From Leptolyngbyaceae cyanobacterium JSC-12 (GTDB lineage: Bacteria > Cyanobacteriota > Cyanobacteriia > Leptolyngbyales > Leptolyngbyaceae), in NCBI GenBank assembly GCA_000309945.1, contig CM001633.1, positions 2,514,292 through 2,578,291 of the forward strand: a stretch of DNA of 64,000 nucleotides, read 5' to 3'. This document shows positions 60,873 to 64,000 of this stretch, in pieces. The number at the start of each line of letters is the position of its first letter. Position 1 is the stretch's first letter. The position numbers and the translations under genes are program-made. The notes under the pieces were generated by a model. The model was not told the origin of the DNA. It saw nothing but the letters and a program-made list of their open reading frames with translations, and made no database searches.

Positions 60873-61160
60873 TTATGTTGCTTTTCCCTTTTGAATTTCA
60901 AATCCCCTGAGTCCTTCTGGCGGCTCGTATACCACCATGACATCACGAACCAATGCATGAGGTGGTCCCTGGTGGCACCAGCGAATCATTTCCTCGACTG
61001 AGGTGCGATCGCCCTCAAAAACTGCTTCCACCCGTTCATCGGGCAAATTGCGTACCCATCCTGCCAAACCATAAAGCGTTGCCATATCTTGAGTGGAAAA
61101 TCGGAAGCCAACTCGTTGAACGCGCCCAGAAATCAGTACGTGTGCTCGAATGAGTTCCAT
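60873..61160 (-). CDS. acyP: Acylphosphatase
   Basis: A 95-residue acylphosphatase, which hydrolyses carboxyl phosphates such as acetyl phosphate. The catalytic Arg is R20 in GRVQRVGFRFSTQ and the Asn is N38 in GWVRNLP. One position in the loop differs from the usual VQGVGFR (Arg for Gly). I chose the ATG at 61160 (MELIRAHVLISGRVQ); the longer frame to 61313 has no extra features. Its upstream neighbour DUF1823 is divergent and overlapping in span only if the longer start is used. Confidence 0.9.
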   Translation of the reverse strand: MELIRAHVLISGRVQRVGFRFSTQDMATLYGLAGWVRNLPDERVEAVFEGDRTSVEEMIRWCHQGPPHALVRDVMVVYEPPEGLRGFEIQKGKAT

Positions 61161-61270
61161 AACATCACAGTGTTTTGGCAATAGAGTATAGGGTGCAGAT
61201 GTCCTGACTCCGTTCCAGGATAGCGTACTGATAAAACCTGTATGCTGGATGGTTGTGTGTAGAGATGGCA

Positions 61271-61645
61271 ATGTCTGAGCTTCCTCCCCTTTCCACTCAA
61301 ACCATCTGGGCAATCATCAATGACGAAATTGATGACGCTACAGTGAATCGGTTGGTCTGGCAATGTCTCGGTTATCGGTATGATGCTGGAACTGAACAGT
61401 GGGATACCTCAGCAGTGGCAAGTGAGTGGCGAGATGTCTACCCTATTCCCCCCGATTTCATTGCAGATCGTCCACCTAATGTCAAGTTAGTCCGTAGCAT
61501 TCCATCTGAAAATAAGCAGCTATTGAAAGAAAAATTAGGATTTGCAGGGTATAAAATCAATGAACTTGTTCCGCGCAAAACTCGCCGTGCTCAGATTTCT
61601 AACTGGTTACTGAGTTATATGCAAATGCAGGGAATTGCAGAATAA
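61271..61645 (+). CDS. DUF1823 family protein
   Basis: A 124-residue cyanobacterial and plastid-lineage protein. Recognised by LSTQTIWAIINDEIDDATVNRLVWQCLGYRYD and the middle EWRDVYPIPPDFIADRPP, and the C-terminal LLKEKLGFAGYKINELVPRKTRRAQISNWLL. Function is unknown. ATG at 61271 chosen; two upstream in-frame starts lie within 18 bases. Confidence 0.9.
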   Translation: MSELPPLSTQTIWAIINDEIDDATVNRLVWQCLGYRYDAGTEQWDTSAVASEWRDVYPIPPDFIADRPPNVKLVRSIPSENKQLLKEKLGFAGYKINELVPRKTRRAQISNWLLSYMQMQGIAE

Positions 61646-61680
61646 AAATCAATGGACAAACGGGTTGAAATTTACGGAAG

Positions 61681-62004
61681 TTATTTAATTGGAATAAACG
61701 GCAGAAAGGTTTTAACAAACTTGCGGAATTTCAAAAGTCTAACTACACTTCTGACTTCATTTGAGAGTTCAGAAGGAGGTTGATAGGGAGTTTGCAGTTC
61801 GGTTTGCAGAACAGCATAGGCAGCGGGTGTCATGGGCTTGCCATCGATGGGCGATCGCGCGTCCAAAATAATCTGCGTCCGCAACACTTCTTCGGGTACA
61901 TCTTCCGCTGGCGGCAGTGCTGGTGAACTTGCTGCTGCTTGCAATAACATAACGGGGGAAATAGTGCTAGCGATCGCTGCTCGCCGAATGTGCAATCGTC
62001 TCAT
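61681..62004 (-). CDS. Small exported protein of unknown function
   Basis: A 107-residue protein with a basic, hydrophobic N-terminus (MRRLHIRRAAIASTISPVMLLQAAASSPAL) that looks like a signal peptide. The mature part has the motifs PEEVLRTQIILDARSPIDGKPMTPAAYAVLQTELQ and a C-terminal hydrophobic FVKTFLPFIPIK. Some of this (an exported protein with an ILDARSPIDG motif) I recall from other cyanobacteria, with no known function. It is co-directional with the small lipoprotein gene, 39 bp downstream of it. Confidence 0.6.
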   Translation of the reverse strand: MRRLHIRRAAIASTISPVMLLQAAASSPALPPAEDVPEEVLRTQIILDARSPIDGKPMTPAAYAVLQTELQTPYQPPSELSNEVRSVVRLLKFRKFVKTFLPFIPIK

Positions 62005-62043
62005 GCCTGCCTGTTGCCTCTATCGTATTGGTGAGATTCTAGC

Positions 62044-62160
62044 CTATGACGATGTGGGGGTAGGGTCTGGCTGCGGTGGGTTTGCGCTGGGCGCACAAGC
62101 ATTGATAAAGAGGGTAAGACTCAGGGCAATTGCCCATACAATTCGAATGTAGTTGCTCAT
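62044..62160 (-). CDS. 38-residue lipoprotein
   Basis: ATG at 62160 opens MSNYIRIVWAIALSLTLFIN, then ACAPSANPPQPDPTPTSS. The lipobox is FINAC with Cys22 as the lipidated residue, leaving a mature peptide of 17 residues, half of them Pro, Ser or Thr. It is too short for domain prediction. The hydrophobic core, basic start and Cys argue for a real lipoprotein; no strong ribosome binding site is visible. Confidence 0.5.
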   Translation of the reverse strand: MSNYIRIVWAIALSLTLFINACAPSANPPQPDPTPTSS

Positions 62161-62270
62161 TGTTCTATCAAAGTGCGAGCAGAGTGCGAGATTAAATGTG
62201 TCCAGCGCGATCAAGTGGCAAATGATGACAATATCACTGTCATCAGGAGTCGTTTTTCGCATGTCTTATT

Positions 62271-62305
62271 AAAAACAGGCCAACCGAATTGGATAGCCTG
62301 TTTTT
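62271..62305. terminator. Bidirectional terminator downstream of rpe
   Basis: AAAAACAGGC (62271-62280) pairs perfectly with GCCTGTTTTT (62296-62305) around a 15-base loop. On the minus strand it ends the rpe transcript before the lipoprotein gene. Confidence 0.85.
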
Positions 62306-62318
62306 ATTGTTGGATTTT

Positions 62319-62360
62319 CTAGAAAACTAAATCTAGAAAACTAAATCTAGAAAACTAAAA
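62319..62360. repeat. 14-bp unit repeated three times
   Basis: CTAGAAAACTAAAT occurs at 62319 and 62333, and as CTAGAAAACTAAAA at 62347. The array sits between the rpe stop and the terminator. Confidence 0.8.
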
Positions 62361-63062
62361 CTATACGGCTGCCAGTTCAGGACGCTTGCTGTTGCGCACC
62401 CCTTCGATCGCAGCTTTGTAGTCGGGTGCGTTAAACACAGCAGAACCTGCCACAATTGCGTTGGCTCCAGCCTCTAGCACCTGCCAGGTATTGTTGCCTT
62501 TCAATCCACCATCCACTTCAATCCAGGGATCTAGCCCCCGCTCATCACACATTTCCCGCAACTTGCGGATTTTGGGCAGAACTCCAGGAATGAAGCTTTG
62601 TCCTCCAAACCCTGGGTTAACGCTCATAATCAACACAATGTCACAAAGTTCGAGCACGTAGTCGATCAAATCCAATGAACTTCCTGGATTCAGCACAACG
62701 CCTGCTTTTTTGCCCAATTCCTTAATTTGTCCCAACACGCGATGAATGTGAGAGGTTGAACTTGACTCAGCATGAACCAGAATGTGATCGGCTCCGGCTT
62801 TGGCAAAATCAGCCACATATTTTTCGGGTTCTACAATCATTAAGTGAACATCCAAGGGCTTTTGGGTTACAGGGCGCAGCGCTTCCACCACCAATGGACC
62901 AATCGTGATATTGGGGACAAACCGTCCGTCCATGACATCGACGTGAATCCAATCTGCCCCAGCCAAATCCACGGCTCTTACTTCGTCTCCCAAACGGCTG
63001 AAATCGGCTGATAGGATGGAAGGGGCGACAACAATCGGTTTCTTGGATGGGGTCTGGATCAT
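62361..63062 (-). CDS. rpe: Ribulose-phosphate 3-epimerase
   Basis: A 233-residue TIM-barrel enzyme of the Calvin-Benson and pentose-phosphate cycles, interconverting ribulose-5-phosphate and xylulose-5-phosphate. Seen: [35 protein letters not shown] (metal ligands His40 and Asp42), [25 protein letters not shown] and [11 protein letters not shown] with the second catalytic Asp. Length is normal. The upstream gap contains its promoter. Confidence 0.96.
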   Translation of the reverse strand: MIQTPSKKPIVVAPSILSADFSRLGDEVRAVDLAGADWIHVDVMDGRFVPNITIGPLVVEALRPVTQKPLDVHLMIVEPEKYVADFAKAGADHILVHAESSSTSHIHRVLGQIKELGKKAGVVLNPGSSLDLIDYVLELCDIVLIMSVNPGFGGQSFIPGVLPKIRKLREMCDERGLDPWIEVDGGLKGNNTWQVLEAGANAIVAGSAVFNAPDYKAAIEGVRNSKRPELAAV

Positions 63063-63380
63063 GGGGTGCGTGTCTCCTAACGGCTGAGTGTAGTTGTTTT
63101 AACAATTTAACAAACTGTGACAGGTTTCTCAGATAGCAGATAGTGGTGCCTTAGATGTTGTAAGCCAGAAAAATGTGAGCACTACTATTCCAGTCTAGGA
63201 ATAATTGCCTATCTATGCAATTGATTGGATAAATTGCCGCAATGTTGAAAAGTCTCCTGGAAAGACAGAAATCTTTTGCAAATTACCCTTATGTAGTTAG
63301 GGTGGTGGCTATGCGATCGCCCTTTCTCTCTTTTAGCAAGCAGGTTTTAGCTTTTAGCAAGCAGGTTTTAGGCGGGTAGC
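63063..63380. other. Divergent region between rpe and the S8 protease gene
   Basis: 318 bp with no gene. It contains a perfect 21-bp tandem duplication at 63330-63371 immediately before the protease start, described separately. I see no clear operator. Confidence 0.6.
63330..63371. repeat. 21-bp tandem duplication next to the S8 start
   Basis: CTTTTAGCAAGCAGGTTTTA + G is present at 63330-63350 and again at 63351-63371, ending 9 bp before the protease ATG, so it lies at the ribosome entry region. Confidence 0.8.
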
Positions 63381-64000
63381 ATGATGCAGCATTTACTGTT
63401 AATCCAAAGACTGGTTTGGTGGTGGGAATTCATTCTCAATCGAGTTGTGATTTCTGCTGGAATAGGGTTACTGGGAATTGGGTATCCTAATGTAGCGATC
63501 GCGCAATCATCCAGCCCATTCCAGGCATCAGACACCCAAAAAACATCGCTCAAACCGTTACCGCCTAGTTCCATCGGCTCAACCGGAATCGATGCCTTGC
63601 GACTGCACCATCCTCCTTACAACTTGACAGGACGAAAAATCGCGATCGGGCAGGTGGAAATCGGTCGTCCAGGTCAGTTTGGAATTGATAAAGCCGTTGC
63701 TAAAAATCGCTCCATGACTTTGACCCGTGTCTTCTACCGCGATTCACGCGCTCGCATCAACACGAATGTAGACAGCCATGCCCAAAACGTTGCCAGCATT
63801 ATGATTAGTTCCTCTAAAAGTGTGAAGGGGGTGGCACCGGGAGCACGATTATTTTCCTCTGCTGCTGGGACTCCTCGTCGCTATGGACAGCCAGAGGAAT
63901 GTCTATCGGCACAGCACATTGCTATGCAAAATGGGGGAGATGTGCGAGCCATTAATCTGAGTTTTGGAGAATCGTTGCGCCATGACCCGCGTCCCAATGC
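63381..64000 (+). CDS. Subtilisin-like (S8) peptidase, N-terminal part cut by window edge
   Basis: ATG at 63381 (or 63384) opens a frame with no stop for 206 codons to the window end. A signal-like N-terminus (VVISAGIGLLGIGYPNVAIAQ) ends near residue 42. TGRKIAIGQVEIGRPGQFGI resembles the start of the S8 catalytic fold, and NVDSHAQNVASIMISS contains a His in the place of the catalytic His; GVAPGARLFSSAAG and IAMQNGGDVRAINLSFGES follow in the order of the family. The Asp and Ser residues are not yet seen with certainty, the latter lying beyond the edge. An exported protease is the likely product. Confidence 0.72.
   Translation, partial: MMQHLLLIQRLVWWWEFILNRVVISAGIGLLGIGYPNVAIAQSSSPFQASDTQKTSLKPLPPSSIGSTGIDALRLHHPPYNLTGRKIAIGQVEIGRPGQFGIDKAVAKNRSMTLTRVFYRDSRARINTNVDSHAQNVASIMISSSKSVKGVAPGARLFSSAAGTPRRYGQPEECLSAQHIAMQNGGDVRAINLSFGESLRHDPRPN

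Noticed and set aside
1-64000. CRISPR arrays and toxin-antitoxin or phage modules
   Set aside because: No regularly spaced repeats, cas genes, integrase or phage genes were found. The partial RHH gene at the left edge could be an antitoxin but nothing visible proves it.

Overview
The window comes from a cyanobacterial chromosome. The HIP1 octamer GCGATCGC and near matches recur throughout, inside and between genes. The gene content is diagnostic: PSII cytochrome c550 (psbV) and psbV2, plastocyanin (petE), cytochrome c6 (petJ), the NDH-1 assembly factor CRR6, IM30/Vipp1, and the HetZ/PatU pair. HetZ and PatU are typical of filamentous cyanobacteria, so a filamentous organism is likely; nothing in the window shows whether it makes heterocysts. 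Genes are mostly single or in runs of 2-4 on both strands. There is no integrase, rRNA, convincing tRNA, CRISPR array or intact insertion sequence.

Layout. 0-9 kb: a truncated ribbon-helix-helix regulator gene with a clear promoter/operator, crr6, a 1.2 kb repeat-filled gap, ATP-type PEP carboxykinase, a DUF62 protein, a methyltransferase, a two-gene metal ABC transporter (Mn type) behind 23-bp direct repeats, and a divergent squalene/phytoene-synthase-like gene. 9-14 kb: accD, then the luminal electron-carrier cluster psbV-psbV2-petE-petJ, ended by a strong terminator, then a rhomboid protease. 14-20 kb: minus-strand hetZ-patU followed by a transglutaminase-like membrane protein that has lost its catalytic Cys and His. 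20-26 kb: an NfeD-like protein with two tandem flotillins, and an M1 aminopeptidase with C-terminal HEAT-like repeats. 26-35 kb: prfC, an M48 membrane protease, a Crp/Fnr regulator divergent from a freestanding DALR-domain gene across an inverted repeat, a GT4 glycosyltransferase, and rplU-rpmA. 35-46 kb: an envelope and carbohydrate region (APC permease, FAD oxidoreductase, GT2, DUF2142 protein, a 1016-residue membrane protein, a cell-wall amidase). 46-53 kb: ttcA, a PdeM-like phosphoesterase, vipp1, a thioredoxin, an aminotransferase, a DUF2079 protein, an SR-rich lipoprotein, a DUF1517 protein. 53-64 kb: decayed genes (a methyltransferase fragment joined to the tail of a lost membrane-protein gene, and an ABC-exporter fragment), a WecG/TagA-type glycosyltransferase, a cation/proton antiporter with a Usp domain, a two-component pair, acylphosphatase, DUF1823, a 38-residue lipoprotein, rpe, and the start of a subtilisin-like protease that runs off the right edge.

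No obvious new defence or biosynthetic system is visible. The strongest leads are the catalytically dead transglutaminase next to hetZ-patU, a MITE-like ~140-bp repeat present twice, the operator-like inverted repeat between the Crp/Fnr and DALR genes, the direct repeats ahead of the metal transporter, a long structured hairpin between vipp1 and the thioredoxin gene, and two gene remnants. Functions are inferred from recognised motifs and family memory; no database search was possible.
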